This document shows, one piece after another, positions 52,315-60,993 of a stretch of 64,000 nucleotides of DNA. The DNA lies in the NCBI RefSeq assembly GCF_023684385.1, contig NZ_JAGSOJ010000006.1, positions 124,001 through 188,000 on the forward strand, written 5' to 3'. Source of the stretch: Oceanirhabdus seepicola (GTDB lineage Bacteria; Bacillota; Clostridia; Clostridiales; Clostridiaceae). The notes under the pieces are model-generated. The model was given only the letters and a program-made list of their open reading frames with translations. It ran no database searches and was not told the origin of the DNA. A program made the translations under genes and the position numbers. Each line of letters begins with the position of its first letter. Position 1 is the stretch's first letter.

Positions 52315-53001
52315 ATGGGGTATAAAAAACGAATTAGAAAGAAAAAAAGTTTTAGAAGAAAACTTGTAATCATTCTTATAATCATTTTTATATTATCTAC
52401 AGTTTTCATATATCTATTTGACCATATTGTTACGCCAACTGTAATGGCGGTTTCAGAAGCAGAAATGAAAGCAAAGTCTTTAGAAGTGATTAATAAGTCC
52501 ATTATTGATGAGTTCACAGAGAACTTTGATTATAACGAGGTTATAACTATTGAAAGGGATAATGATGGAAGTATTGTATTGTTGAAAGCTGATACCTTGA
52601 AGTTAAATAAGATAGCGTGTACTGTTGCACTTAAGTCACAAACAGAGTTAAATGAGTTAGGTAATGTGGGAATAAAGCTACCAATTGGATACATAACCAG
52701 AAATAATATTTTATCATATTTAGGGCCACCCATAACAGTTAAGATGCAACCTCTAGGATATGTAGAGGCAAATTATATTTCTAATTTTGAATCAGCGGGA
52801 ATAAATCAAACTAGGCATAAGATTTATGTGAATGTTAAAAGTAGGGTGAGAATAATCCTACCTCTGATGAGCAAAGACATAGAGGTTAGCCACCAAATTG
52901 CTATTGCAGAAACAATTATTGTAGGGAAAGTACCTGAAACGGCGTTACAACTTAATTTGGATAAAGCAGGATTTAATTTGAACTCAGCTGGAAGCCTGTA
53001 A
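52315..53001 (+). CDS. yunB: Sporulation protein YunB
   Basis: 228 residues: basic N-terminus (KKRIRKKKSFRRK), one membrane helix (~18-40), then a conserved extracytoplasmic domain (IVTPTVMAVSEAEMKAKSLEV, IGYITRNNILSYLGPPITVK, NVKSRVRIILPLMSK). YunB is made in the mother cell in Bacillus and needed for normal sporulation. It sits next to the spoVA and PBP genes. ATG follows AAGGTGG. A cre site begins one base after its stop. Confidence 0.9.
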   Translation: MGYKKRIRKKKSFRRKLVIILIIIFILSTVFIYLFDHIVTPTVMAVSEAEMKAKSLEVINKSIIDEFTENFDYNEVITIERDNDGSIVLLKADTLKLNKIACTVALKSQTELNELGNVGIKLPIGYITRNNILSYLGPPITVKMQPLGYVEANYISNFESAGINQTRHKIYVNVKSRVRIILPLMSKDIEVSHQIAIAETIIVGKVPETALQLNLDKAGFNLNSAGSL

Positions 53002-53015
53002 TGAAAACGTTTGCA
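53002..53015 (+). promoter_or_regulatory. Catabolite-responsive element (cre) before the GH13 gene
   Basis: TGAAAACGTTTGCA matches TGWAANCGNTNWCA with one mismatch. It lies ~106 bases before the GH13 start and overlaps a weak candidate -35 (TTGCAT, 17-bp spacer, TAAATT). This predicts CcpA repression in the presence of preferred sugars. Confidence 0.6.
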
Positions 53016-53120
53016 TTGTAGGAGTGTTTCTGTTAAATTAATATTATAGAGCACATAAAAAATAAGTGACATTATTAAATATTTTTAATATGTTTAAGAG
53101 ACTTGAGAGGAGAAACGAGT

Positions 53121-54446
53121 ATGGCTATAGATAGCAAGAAAACTCTAAGAAATAAACTGATATATGAGGTTTATGTTAGAAACCATAAAGGAAATGGTAC
53201 ATTTAAAGATGTTATAGATGATCTTGATAGAATGAAAGAACTAGGTGTTGATATTGTTTGGTTCATGCCTATTCATCCAATAGGGCAAAAGAATAAAAAG
53301 GGTGATATGGGTTGCCCTTATTCAATAGCTGATTTTACAAAAGTCAACCCAGAATACGGAACAGAAGAAGATTTTAAGGAAACTATAAATGAAATACATA
53401 AAAGAGATATGTTATGTATGATTGATATTGTATTCAATCACACTTCACATGATGCAAAATACCTTCAGGAGCATCCAGAGTATTATTATAGAAAGCCAGA
53501 TGGAAATCTAGGTGGTAAGGTGGCTGATTGGTCAGATATAACAGACCTTGATTACAACAATAAAGACCTTTGGGGTGATCAGATAGAAGCCTTAAAAAAA
53601 TGGTCTGGAATAGGTGTTGATGGATTTAGATGTGATGTAGCACCATTTATTCCAATGGATTTCTGGATGAGAGCTAGAAGAGAAATTGGAGAGATAAACA
53701 AAGATACAGTATGGCTTGCAGAAACTGTACATCCTCATTTCTTACAGATGGTGAGAAATGCAGGATTCTACGTGGCTTCTGATTGTGAAACATACTCAGC
53801 GTTTGATATAACTTATGATTATGATGGACAAGAGAAATGGATGCAATATCTAATGGGAGAAATTCCACTAAATGAATACCTGAATGTATTGAGAAGTCAA
53901 GAATCAACAAATCCTGATAATTATGTGAAATTGAGATTTGTTGAAAATCATGATAATCCAAGAGCTAAGAAGATTATTTCAAACGATATCCTTCTTGAGA
54001 ATTGGACATCATTTATGTATTTCCAAAAGGGATGTCCAATGTTATATGCAGGACAAGAGATGAAAGATAGTAACTTACCTGATCTTTTTACAAAGGATAT
54101 GGTTAATTGGAATGAAGGAGAAGAAGATTTTGTTGATTTCTTAAAAACATTGGGAAAGATAAAAAAAGATGATATATTTGCAGATGGAATGTATAAGGTA
54201 TGCAGAGCATCAGTAGATGGGGTAATATATGCAGCATATAAGAAGGGTGAAAGAACTCTAGTTGGAATCTTTAATGTTGAAGGTAAGATTGGAGAATTAT
54301 CATTAAAAGACAGGGAACATCATCAGATATTTGAACTAGATATTAAAGATGGTTTTTATGAAGAACTTATTTATGGTGAAAAAATCGAAGTTAAGGACGG
54401 AAGAATAAATCTATCTCAGAAACCAGTAATTTTTGAAGTACTATAA
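53121..54446 (+). CDS. Alpha-amylase family glycoside hydrolase (GH13)
   Basis: 441 residues, no signal peptide, so intracellular. The GH13 catalytic set is complete: VFNH (His107), GFRCDVAP with nucleophile Asp172, WLAETVHP with acid/base Glu201, and ENHDNPR with His277-Asp278. The short length and missing extra domains suggest an alpha-glucosidase, trehalose-synthase-like or neopullulanase-like activity on oligosaccharides, not starch. The start follows GAGAGGAGA. Alone on the plus strand with a cre site upstream. Confidence 0.9.
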   Translation: MAIDSKKTLRNKLIYEVYVRNHKGNGTFKDVIDDLDRMKELGVDIVWFMPIHPIGQKNKKGDMGCPYSIADFTKVNPEYGTEEDFKETINEIHKRDMLCMIDIVFNHTSHDAKYLQEHPEYYYRKPDGNLGGKVADWSDITDLDYNNKDLWGDQIEALKKWSGIGVDGFRCDVAPFIPMDFWMRARREIGEINKDTVWLAETVHPHFLQMVRNAGFYVASDCETYSAFDITYDYDGQEKWMQYLMGEIPLNEYLNVLRSQESTNPDNYVKLRFVENHDNPRAKKIISNDILLENWTSFMYFQKGCPMLYAGQEMKDSNLPDLFTKDMVNWNEGEEDFVDFLKTLGKIKKDDIFADGMYKVCRASVDGVIYAAYKKGERTLVGIFNVEGKIGELSLKDREHHQIFELDIKDGFYEELIYGEKIEVKDGRINLSQKPVIFEVL

Positions 54447-54708
54447 AATATAAAAACATAGTTGACAGTGGACAACGATTAACATTTCACTCCGTGAAAC
54501 TTAATATTAGTTTTCCTTGGACAAAAGAATTATACTCGTTTCATTTTAAGGAAACATTGTATTTAAACTACAATATTTTATAATAAGATAAAATGAGTAA
54601 AAACCTCTTGTCCAAAGAACAAAAAAATGTAGGTTCTGACCTAAGTCAGAACCATCCATCACTATCCATTATCAATTATCAATTATCAATTATCCATTAT
54701 ACATTTGT
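54447..54708. repeat. Intergenic cluster of palindromes and short tandem repeats
   Basis: No gene in this 260-bp gap. It holds TTTCAC-TCC-GTGAAA (54485-54499), a long inverted-repeat unit with TTGGACAA / TTGTCCAA ends (54517-54615) enclosing CATTTTA / TAAAATG and ATTGTA / TACAAT arms, a hairpin GGTTCTGAC / GTCAGAACC (54632-54653), and five 7-bp units TATCCAT, TATCAAT x3, TATCCAT (54663-54697). These look like remnants of other small dispersed repeats. Confidence 0.65.
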
Positions 54709-54733
54709 TAAAAAAGGCCAAAGGCCTTTTTTA
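54709..54733 (-). terminator. Rho-independent terminator of thrS
   Basis: AAAAAAGGCC-AAA-GGCCTTTTTT, symmetric A and T runs, overlapping the thrS stop on the minus strand. Confidence 0.88.
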
Positions 54734-56704
54734 TTTACTCTCTTCTTGCTTACTCTCGTAATTTAAAGTTCTTTCAGCAACTTCATCCATTATTCTGTGT
54801 ATGAAAGTTTTTAAATCTTGAGCGCCTTCATCGCCATTAACTCTACTTCTTACAGAAACTTTACCTTCTTCAGCTTCTTGCTGTCCAACAACAAGAAGAT
54901 AAGGTACTCTCTCAAGTCTAGCTTCTCTAATTTTATAACCAATTTTCTCAGCTCTTTCATCTATTTCAACTCTAATACCATATTTTTGAAGCTCATTCAT
55001 TACTTCATGTGCATAATCATGATATTTTTCAGAAAGAGGAAGTATTTTAGCTTGAACTGGAGCTAACCAAGTTGGGAACGCACCAGCGTATTTTTCAATA
55101 AGCATAGCAAGAGTTCTCTCGTAACAACCTATAGATGTTCTATGGATTATTATTGGATGCTTTTTCTGACCATCTTTATCAACGTAAGTCATTTCAAATC
55201 TTTCTGCTAATGCAAAATCAACTTGAACAGTAATAATAGTATCTTCTTTTCCGTGAACATTTTTAAATTGTATATCAAGTTTTGGTCCGTAGAACGCAGC
55301 TTCGCCTTCAACTTCAACATAATTTAAACCAATATGGTCTAGAATATTTCTCATGTTATCTTGAGTTCTTTCCCAATCTTCTTCAGAACCAATATATTTC
55401 TTCTTATTATTCGGATCCCACTTAGAGAATTGGTAAGTTACATCATCTTGAATTCCAAGTGTATTCATCATATAGTTTACTAAATCGATAACTCCTCTGA
55501 TTTCATCTTCAAGTTGATCATTAGTACATACTAAGTGTCCCTCAGAAATTGTGAATTGTCTTACACGAATAAGACCATGCATCTCTCCAGATGACTCATT
55601 TCTAAATAAAGTTGAAGTCTCACCATATCTTAAAGGAAGGTCTCTATAACTTCTTTGTCTATTTTTATAAGCCATAAATTGGAATGGGCATGTCATTGGT
55701 CTTAATGCCATAACATTCTCTTCATCTTCTTTATCGCCAATTATAAACATTCCATCTCTGTAATGATCCCAGTGACCTGAAACTTTGTATAAATCACTTT
55801 TTGCCATTAATGGTGTTTTAGTTAAATGGTATCCTCTTCTAGCTTCCTCATCTTCTACAAATCTTTGAAGCAGTTGAACAACCTTTGCTCCTTTAGGAAG
55901 AAGTATTGGTAATCCTTGACCAATTAAATCAGAAGTAGTGAATAATTCAAGCTCTCTACCTAATTTGTTATGGTCTCTTTTTTTAGCTTCTTCAAGTTGG
56001 TGTAAATGTTCCTCTAGAAATTTAGCTTTAGGGAATGATACTCCGTAAATTCTCTGAAGCATTTTATTATTCTCATCTCCACGCCAGTAAGCAGCAGTAC
56101 TACTTAATAACTTCATTGCTTTAACTGCTTTAGTACTTGGAAGGTGAGGTCCTCTACAAAGGTCTACAAAATCTCCTTGTTTGTAGAAAGAAATAATTTC
56201 TCCCTCAGGAAGATCCTCAATAAGTTCAACCTTATAGTCTGCTCCTTTTTCCTTCATAAGAGCGATTGCCTCTTCTCTAGGAAGTTCGAATCTTTCAATT
56301 GAAAGATTTTCTTTAACAATAGCTTTGATCTCTTTTTCAATCTTCTCAAGATCACTTGCATCGAAAGTCTGATCTATATCGAAGTCATAATAAAAACCTC
56401 TATCTATAGTTGGCCCTATTGCTAATTTGCATTCAGGATATAGTCTTTTAACAGCTTGTGCCATGATATGAGCACTAGTGTGTCTGAACACGTCTTTTCC
56501 CTTTTCATCATCGAATTTTAGAATATTAATTTCACATTCTTCCTCGATAGTTTTGTTAAGATCCACAACTATTCCGTCCATTTCAGCTGCAACTGCTTCT
56601 TTTGCTAATCTACCACTAATAGACTTTGCAAGAGATAGTATAGTTGTGCCTCTTTCCACCTCTTTTACTGATCCATCTTTAAGTTTAATATTGATTATAC
56701 TCAT
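54731..56704 (-). CDS. thrS: Threonyl-tRNA synthetase
   Basis: Charges tRNA-Thr, 657 residues. N-terminal TGS domain (LKDGSVKEVERGTTILSLAKSI), editing domain with HTSAHIMAQAVK and the Cys-Xn-His metal site, class II catalytic core with motif 2 LPLRYGETSTLFRNE and motif 3 IGCYERTLAMLIE-like, and the anticodon-binding C-terminus (ILPLSEKYHDYAHEVMNELQ). The start follows AAAGGAGG. Controlled by a T-box leader (56741-57198). Confidence 0.97.
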   Translation of the reverse strand: MSIINIKLKDGSVKEVERGTTILSLAKSISGRLAKEAVAAEMDGIVVDLNKTIEEECEINILKFDDEKGKDVFRHTSAHIMAQAVKRLYPECKLAIGPTIDRGFYYDFDIDQTFDASDLEKIEKEIKAIVKENLSIERFELPREEAIALMKEKGADYKVELIEDLPEGEIISFYKQGDFVDLCRGPHLPSTKAVKAMKLLSSTAAYWRGDENNKMLQRIYGVSFPKAKFLEEHLHQLEEAKKRDHNKLGRELELFTTSDLIGQGLPILLPKGAKVVQLLQRFVEDEEARRGYHLTKTPLMAKSDLYKVSGHWDHYRDGMFIIGDKEDEENVMALRPMTCPFQFMAYKNRQRSYRDLPLRYGETSTLFRNESSGEMHGLIRVRQFTISEGHLVCTNDQLEDEIRGVIDLVNYMMNTLGIQDDVTYQFSKWDPNNKKKYIGSEEDWERTQDNMRNILDHIGLNYVEVEGEAAFYGPKLDIQFKNVHGKEDTIITVQVDFALAERFEMTYVDKDGQKKHPIIIHRTSIGCYERTLAMLIEKYAGAFPTWLAPVQAKILPLSEKYHDYAHEVMNELQKYGIRVEIDERAEKIGYKIREARLERVPYLLVVGQQEAEEGKVSVRSRVNGDEGAQDLKTFIHRIMDEVAERTLNYESKQEESK

Positions 56705-56797
56705 TTTACTACCTCCTTTTAAATTATTTTATTATAAAATAAAAAGAGCCAAATCGTCATTAAGGGACGATTGGCTCGTGGTTCCACCCAAATTAAT

Positions 56798-56936
56798 TCA
56801 GGATGTTGAAAAGTTTCAATCTCTGCGTCACTGCGATTCTCTGTGCTACTCAAGTACCTTTGTACACTCCGCTGTTCGTTCATCGCGTTCCTTGACCTTG
56901 AAGCTTTTCAACATCCTGAAACTCTAAAGAACAAAA
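56798..56936 (-). repeat. R1 dispersed repeat, copy D (inside the thrS leader)
   Basis: Reverse orientation to the + copies, that is the same direction as thrS. Ends TTCAGGATGTTGAAAAG-like and CTTTTCAACATCCTGA form a 20+ bp inverted repeat. The interior keeps CAAGGTCAAGGAACG, GTGTACAAAGGTACTTGAG and GCAGTGACG-GAGATTG, with base changes matched on both arms. It lies 8 bases before the T-box element on the transcript. Confidence 0.88.
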
Positions 56937-56954
56937 CATAAGAATGAATCAATA

Positions 56955-56986
56955 CTCGGCGTCACTGGGACTCTCTGTGCTGCTCG
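56955..56986 (-). repeat. Partial R1-like stretch in the thrS leader
   Basis: GAGCAGCACAGAGAGTCCCA then GTGACGCCGAG on the minus strand, the right-half word of R1 (GAGCAGCGCAGCGAGCCTTAGTGACGATGAG-type, split here). It lies 19 bases upstream of R1 copy D on the transcript. Either a truncated second copy or native stem II/III sequence similar by chance. Confidence 0.5.
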
Positions 56987-57205
56987 AAAAAATTCAACAA
57001 ATGAATTTATCTCATTATGATAACGGCTAGGCCGGTGATATTTCCCTAATGTGTATAAGGTAATGAATCACACTCAAGGGGAGTTTTCCTATATTCATGA
57101 ATAGAAGCACTTTCAGCCGGTGATGCTTCCTCTCTTAAAACTGGGTATATAGTACTTTGCCCTGTCAACGTTTTACTTTATCAATTATTAATACTACTTA
57201 ATATT

Positions 57206-57233
57206 ATTTTACTCGTAAATTCAAAAATGTCAA
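57206..57233 (-). promoter_or_regulatory. Sigma-A promoter of thrS
   Basis: On the minus strand TTGACA, 16-bp spacer, TAAAAT. Transcription would start near 57198, at the head of the T-box leader. Confidence 0.65.
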
Positions 57234-57259
57234 CTGAAAAATGATTTTTATTTTAGAAT

Positions 57260-57790
57260 TTATTCCTCAGATTCCCAATTAAAAACATATGGAATGTTTC
57301 TGTAGTAATCACCATAATTTAATCCATAACCTACAACAAAAAGGTCAGGAATCTCGAAACAACAAAAATCAGGATTAATATTAGCTACTCTTCTTGAAGG
57401 TTTATCAAGTAGAACGCAGCTCTTTACAGATGCAGCACCTAAAGACTTTACGTGATTTGCAACAAACTCCATTGTATTTCCAGTATCAACTATATCATCT
57501 ACGATTAATACATCGTATCCTTCTATGTTATCAGGAACATCATGTTCTACTTTAACCACACCAGAAGATTCTTCACCGTGACCATAGCTTGATGTAGTCA
57601 TGAAGCCTATTTTTGTTGGAACATCTATATGACGTACAATATCAGCAGCAAAAATAAAACTTCCTCTCAAAAGTGAAAGAACATATAATTTTTTATCCTT
57701 ATAATCTTCAGAAATCTGTTTACCAACTACTACTAGTTGTTCATCTATCTGTTCTTTGCTGAATAATATGTTTCGCTTCTTATTCTCCAA
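57260..57790 (-). CDS. hpt: Hypoxanthine phosphoribosyltransferase
   Basis: Purine salvage: hypoxanthine or guanine + PRPP to IMP or GMP. 176 residues. The PRPP-binding motif VLIVDDIVDTGNTMEFV, LLRGSFIFAADIVRHI and SSYGHGEESSG are family-typical, as is DLFVVGYGLNYGDYYRNIP. It uses a TTG start with GGCGGGA upstream on the minus strand. Between thrS and the divergent hflX. Confidence 0.95.
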   Translation of the reverse strand: MENKKRNILFSKEQIDEQLVVVGKQISEDYKDKKLYVLSLLRGSFIFAADIVRHIDVPTKIGFMTTSSYGHGEESSGVVKVEHDVPDNIEGYDVLIVDDIVDTGNTMEFVANHVKSLGAASVKSCVLLDKPSRRVANINPDFCCFEIPDLFVVGYGLNYGDYYRNIPYVFNWESEE

Positions 57791-57838
57791 GTTTATCCCG
57801 CCTTCATATTTTATTTACAAAATTATATTTTAACTATA

Positions 57839-57867
57839 TTTATATCATAAATTTAGTATTGAAACAA
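57839..57867 (-). promoter_or_regulatory. Candidate promoter of hpt
   Basis: On the minus strand TTGTTT, 17-bp spacer, TATAAA, ~50 bases before the start. Confidence 0.4.
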
Positions 57868-58030
57868 CCTATTAGGATAAATATTTAAAAATCGTAAGGC
57901 AAAAGTAAAGAAAGGTGCATCTTTTATGTTTACAATGAACATTATATATTATAAAATTATAATAATGTCAAGAGCAGATAGGTATTTGAAGATGAATTAA
58001 ATAAAAATTTATAAGAAATAAGGTGAAGCT

Positions 58031-59818
58031 ATGATATATGGAAATATAGAAGGGGTTAAAAAATCAATAATAAATCAGTTAGAAGAGATATATGATGTTC
58101 AGATAGAAAAAGATGTTTTATTCACTGAAGAATTAGCCAATATTATGAATGAATTAACACTTGAGTTAAAGAGAGAAATAAGTGTTGCTATTAGTAGAAG
58201 AGGAAAAATCACAGCAGTGTCACTTGGGGATAGTACCACTGTTGAACTTCCAGAGATTGAAGTTTCTGAGAGAAAGCTAAGTGGGGTGAGAATTATCCAT
58301 ACTCATCCAAACGGAAATAGTAAACTTTCAGCATTGGATATAAGCGCACTAACTAAGTTGAAGTTAGATACTATGGTTGCAATTGCTGTTAATGAAGAAA
58401 TTGATAAGATTAAAGTTAATGTTGGATATTGTGCAATTGAAGATAATAGAATAATATGCGAAGAATACAAAAATGTCCCATTAGAAGAAGCCTTAAAGCA
58501 CAATCCTCTTCCTAATATTATAGAAATAAATAAGATGTTTGAAGATTTTTCAATTGAAGAGGATAAGACAGAGAGAGCTATCCTTGTTGGAGTAGAGAGT
58601 GAAGAGAGTCTTAAGGAATTAGAAGAGCTCGCGAAAGCGTGCAACATTAAGGTTCTTGAGAGTGTTCTTCAAAAGAGAAATAAGATTGACAAAACATTCT
58701 ATATTGGTAAAGGTAAAGTGACTGAAATAGATTACTTAAGGCAGGCAATGAAGATTGATGTTGTAATTTTTGATGATGAGCTCTCAGGATCACATGTGAG
58801 AAATCTAGAAGATAATATTGGATGTAAGGTTATTGACAGAACCACGCTTATACTTGATATATTTGCAAGAAGAGCTAAAACAAAAGATGCCCAACTTCAG
58901 GTTGAGCTTGCAATGTTGAAATATAGAATGCCAAGATTGATGGGTTTAGGTACAGTGTTATCTAGAACTGGAGCTGGTATTGGTACGAGAGGGCCTGGAG
59001 AGAAAAAACTTGAAACTGATAAAAGACATATAAGAAGTAGAATAGATGATATAAAAAAAGAACTTGATAGAATAAGAAAGAATAGACAAGTGCAGAGAGA
59101 AAAAAGAGGAAAGACTAATCTTCCTACTGTTGCACTTGTAGGATACACAAATGCTGGAAAATCTACTTTGAGAAATATGTTATGTGACTATATTCCAGCT
59201 AATACAGCAACAAAAGAAAAGGTTTTTGAAGCTAATATGTTATTTGCTACTTTAGAAACTACAGTTAGGGCACTTGTACTTCCAGATAACAGAAAAGTAG
59301 TAATGTCTGATACTGTAGGATTTGTAAGAAAACTTCCACATGATCTGGTAGAGGCATTTAAATCTACCCTTGAGGAAACTATTGAAGCGGATTTACTACT
59401 TCATGTAGTTGATACAAGTAGCGAAGAGGCTTTAGGACAGATTGAGGCAGTTGAAAATGTGCTTCACGAACTTGGAGTAGAGGATAAGAAAATATTGCTT
59501 GTTCTAAATAAAATAGATATGGCTTCAGAGGAGCAAATAGAAAATATAAAAAGAGAAAAAGAAGGGTACAATATTATTGAAATAAGTGCTCTTTCTAAAA
59601 TAAATATTGATGAACTCCTTGATGCCATTGGAAAAGATATACCAGTAAAGTTGAGATTATGTGAATTCTTGATACCTTATAGCGAGGGAGCTCTTGTTTC
59701 TATGGTGCACAGTAGAGGAAATGTAATAGAAGAAGAGTATAAAGGAGAAGGAACATTTGTTAAAGCAGAAGTGGATGATGAATTGTTTAATAGGTGTAGT
59801 GAGTATGAGATTAAATAA
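58031..59818 (+). CDS. hflX: GTPase HflX (long N-terminal form)
   Basis: Ribosome-associated GTPase that splits stalled or stress-arrested ribosomes. 595 residues, ~170 more than E. coli HflX; the extra N-terminal part (residues ~1-175, IIHTHPNGNSKLSALD) is a JAB/MPN-like domain seen in clostridial members. The HflX domain starts at ~180, with GTGPGEKKLETDKR-like signature, G1 GYTNAGKST, G3 DTVGF, G4 NKID. ATG follows AAGGTGAAG. Confidence 0.93.
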   Translation: MIYGNIEGVKKSIINQLEEIYDVQIEKDVLFTEELANIMNELTLELKREISVAISRRGKITAVSLGDSTTVELPEIEVSERKLSGVRIIHTHPNGNSKLSALDISALTKLKLDTMVAIAVNEEIDKIKVNVGYCAIEDNRIICEEYKNVPLEEALKHNPLPNIIEINKMFEDFSIEEDKTERAILVGVESEESLKELEELAKACNIKVLESVLQKRNKIDKTFYIGKGKVTEIDYLRQAMKIDVVIFDDELSGSHVRNLEDNIGCKVIDRTTLILDIFARRAKTKDAQLQVELAMLKYRMPRLMGLGTVLSRTGAGIGTRGPGEKKLETDKRHIRSRIDDIKKELDRIRKNRQVQREKRGKTNLPTVALVGYTNAGKSTLRNMLCDYIPANTATKEKVFEANMLFATLETTVRALVLPDNRKVVMSDTVGFVRKLPHDLVEAFKSTLEETIEADLLLHVVDTSSEEALGQIEAVENVLHELGVEDKKILLVLNKIDMASEEQIENIKREKEGYNIIEISALSKINIDELLDAIGKDIPVKLRLCEFLIPYSEGALVSMVHSRGNVIEEEYKGEGTFVKAEVDDELFNRCSEYEIK

Positions 59819-59845
59819 TTAGGAAGTAAATTTAAAATATATTTT

Positions 59846-59997
59846 TTCACTCTGTTTTCCATCTTCAGAGTGTAGGGTGTTGAAAAAGTCCAAGATTAAG
59901 GAACAAGACGAACGCGCAGGGTCATGACCAGAATAATGGTACTTGAGCAGCGTAGAGAGCCTTAGTGATGCCGAGATTGGGATTTTTCAGCGACTGA
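59846..59997 (+). repeat. R1 dispersed repeat, copy E
   Basis: Lead-in TCACTCTGTTTTCCATCTTC, left arm TAGGGTGTTGAAAAAGTCC and right arm TTGGGATTTTTCAGCGACTGA. The interior has GAACAAGACGAACGCGCAGG, ACTTGAGCAGCGTAG and CTTAGTGATGCCGAGATTGG. More diverged than C. It lies 27 bases after the hflX stop and in the same orientation. Confidence 0.85.
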
Positions 59998-60027
59998 GGC
60001 AGTGGACGTTGTTCACTGCCTTGTTTT
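59997..60027 (+). terminator. Hairpin after R1 copy E, likely hflX terminator
   Basis: AGGCAGTG / CACTGCCT with loop GACGTTGTT, then TGTTTTATT. As with L25, the R1 copy lies between the gene and its terminator hairpin. The remaining ~240 bases to the next gene are AT-rich with no feature I can support. Confidence 0.7.
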
Positions 60028-60267
60028 ATTAATTGACTTACTCATGTATAGAACCTCTTGATTTGATAATTTCTTCACAATATGATAAAATGATAAATTA
60101 TACTGTATTTCCTCATTCTCCGTATTTATTAGAAAATAAATAATATAAAATTACAAAGAAAAGATTTTATTTCAAAGTAATAAATTGGCTAAAAATCTTA
60201 TATAATTTATTGAGAAAGCATATAAAAATTGGAATTCTATTTATATTAATTTGATTGGATGATATAG

Positions 60268-60954
60268 ATGGCGAAAGACAAGAATAAAAATAATAGAGAT
60301 GACAATAAAAAAGACAAAAAGAGGCATGATAGCTCTTCACAGGATACGAATATTAATGGCCAAAGTAACGGAGAAGAAAAGAATAAGGATAATGGGGATA
60401 AAAATGAAAGTATTAAAGATGAACAAAAGGCACCTGAAAAGGAAAAGAAGCTTTCAATAGAAGAAGAAATAAAGAAGAAGAAAGAAGAAGAATTAAAGAA
60501 GAAAATTGAATTGGCAAATCAATTTGATCAATTTAAAAATGGTATTTATAAGCAAACGGGTCTTGATCAAGTAGGATTTTTAGATGCTTTGCAAGAAGCT
60601 GAAAGTGAGGCAACAATAAAACCAGAGGCCACTTTGAGTAGAGTGAGAGTTTTTCTACAGGAGATTAATCAGATAAGAGTTGAACTTGCTAAACTTGATA
60701 CAAATTTAGCTGGCGCAGTGTTTTATGAAAATGAAGTTTTTCCATTATTAAATTCATTATTCTTTTTAGCTGGATTAGCTGGGGATTTATCTATTGTCTC
60801 CAGAAGTTTAATTCAAGTTTCATTGGCTAAAAATTCAAAAATTGAAGACGCAATAGATCTTACATATAGAGTTGTTAGACTTTCGGACAGAGTATTTGAT
60901 TTATTGCAGCTAAAAATGTATAAATTAGTAAAAATACTGAGAGTAAATGAATAA
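60268..60954 (+). CDS. Hypothetical protein with highly charged N-terminal region
   Basis: 228 residues, not recognised. Residues 1-85 are almost all Lys, Asp, Glu, Asn and Ser (disordered, with a KKKEEELKKK helix near 69-78). Residues ~90-228 are a helical, soluble domain with a hydrophobic stretch NEVFPLLNSLFFLAGLAGDL and a C-terminal VVRLSDRVFDLLQLKMYKLVK. No signal peptide. The start is poorly supported (weak site GATTGGATGAT). R1 copies flank it on both sides. Confidence 0.75.
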   Translation: MAKDKNKNNRDDNKKDKKRHDSSSQDTNINGQSNGEEKNKDNGDKNESIKDEQKAPEKEKKLSIEEEIKKKKEEELKKKIELANQFDQFKNGIYKQTGLDQVGFLDALQEAESEATIKPEATLSRVRVFLQEINQIRVELAKLDTNLAGAVFYENEVFPLLNSLFFLAGLAGDLSIVSRSLIQVSLAKNSKIEDAIDLTYRVVRLSDRVFDLLQLKMYKLVKILRVNE

Positions 60955-60993
60955 TAAATTTACGTAATTGTTGATAGAGTTAATTTATTTTAT

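Larger units (their letters stand above)
56741..57198 (-). promoter_or_regulatory. T-box riboswitch leader of thrS, with a repeat inserted
   Basis: On the minus strand: stem I with AGAGAGGAAGC, GGCTGAAAGTGCTTC and a specifier loop GGAAAACTCCCCTTGAGTG, in which ACT (Thr codon, 57082-57084) is the likely specifier. At the 3' end are the T-box GGGTGGAACCACG (56777-56789) and the competing terminator GAGCCAAATCGTC / GGACGATTGGCTC with T-run (56746-56777). The usual leader is ~250-300 nt; this one is ~460 because R1 copy D, plus a partial R1-like stretch, lies between stem I and the T-box. Confidence 0.88.

Noticed and set aside
54663..54697. CRISPR-like array from repeated 7-bp units
   Set aside because: Units are 7 bp without spacers; a simple tandem repeat. 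No CRISPR array or cas gene is visible in the window.
57163..57168. TTGACA on the minus strand as the thrS -35
   Set aside because: No -10 at proper distance, and it would start transcription inside T-box stem I; the promoter at 57206-57233 fits better.
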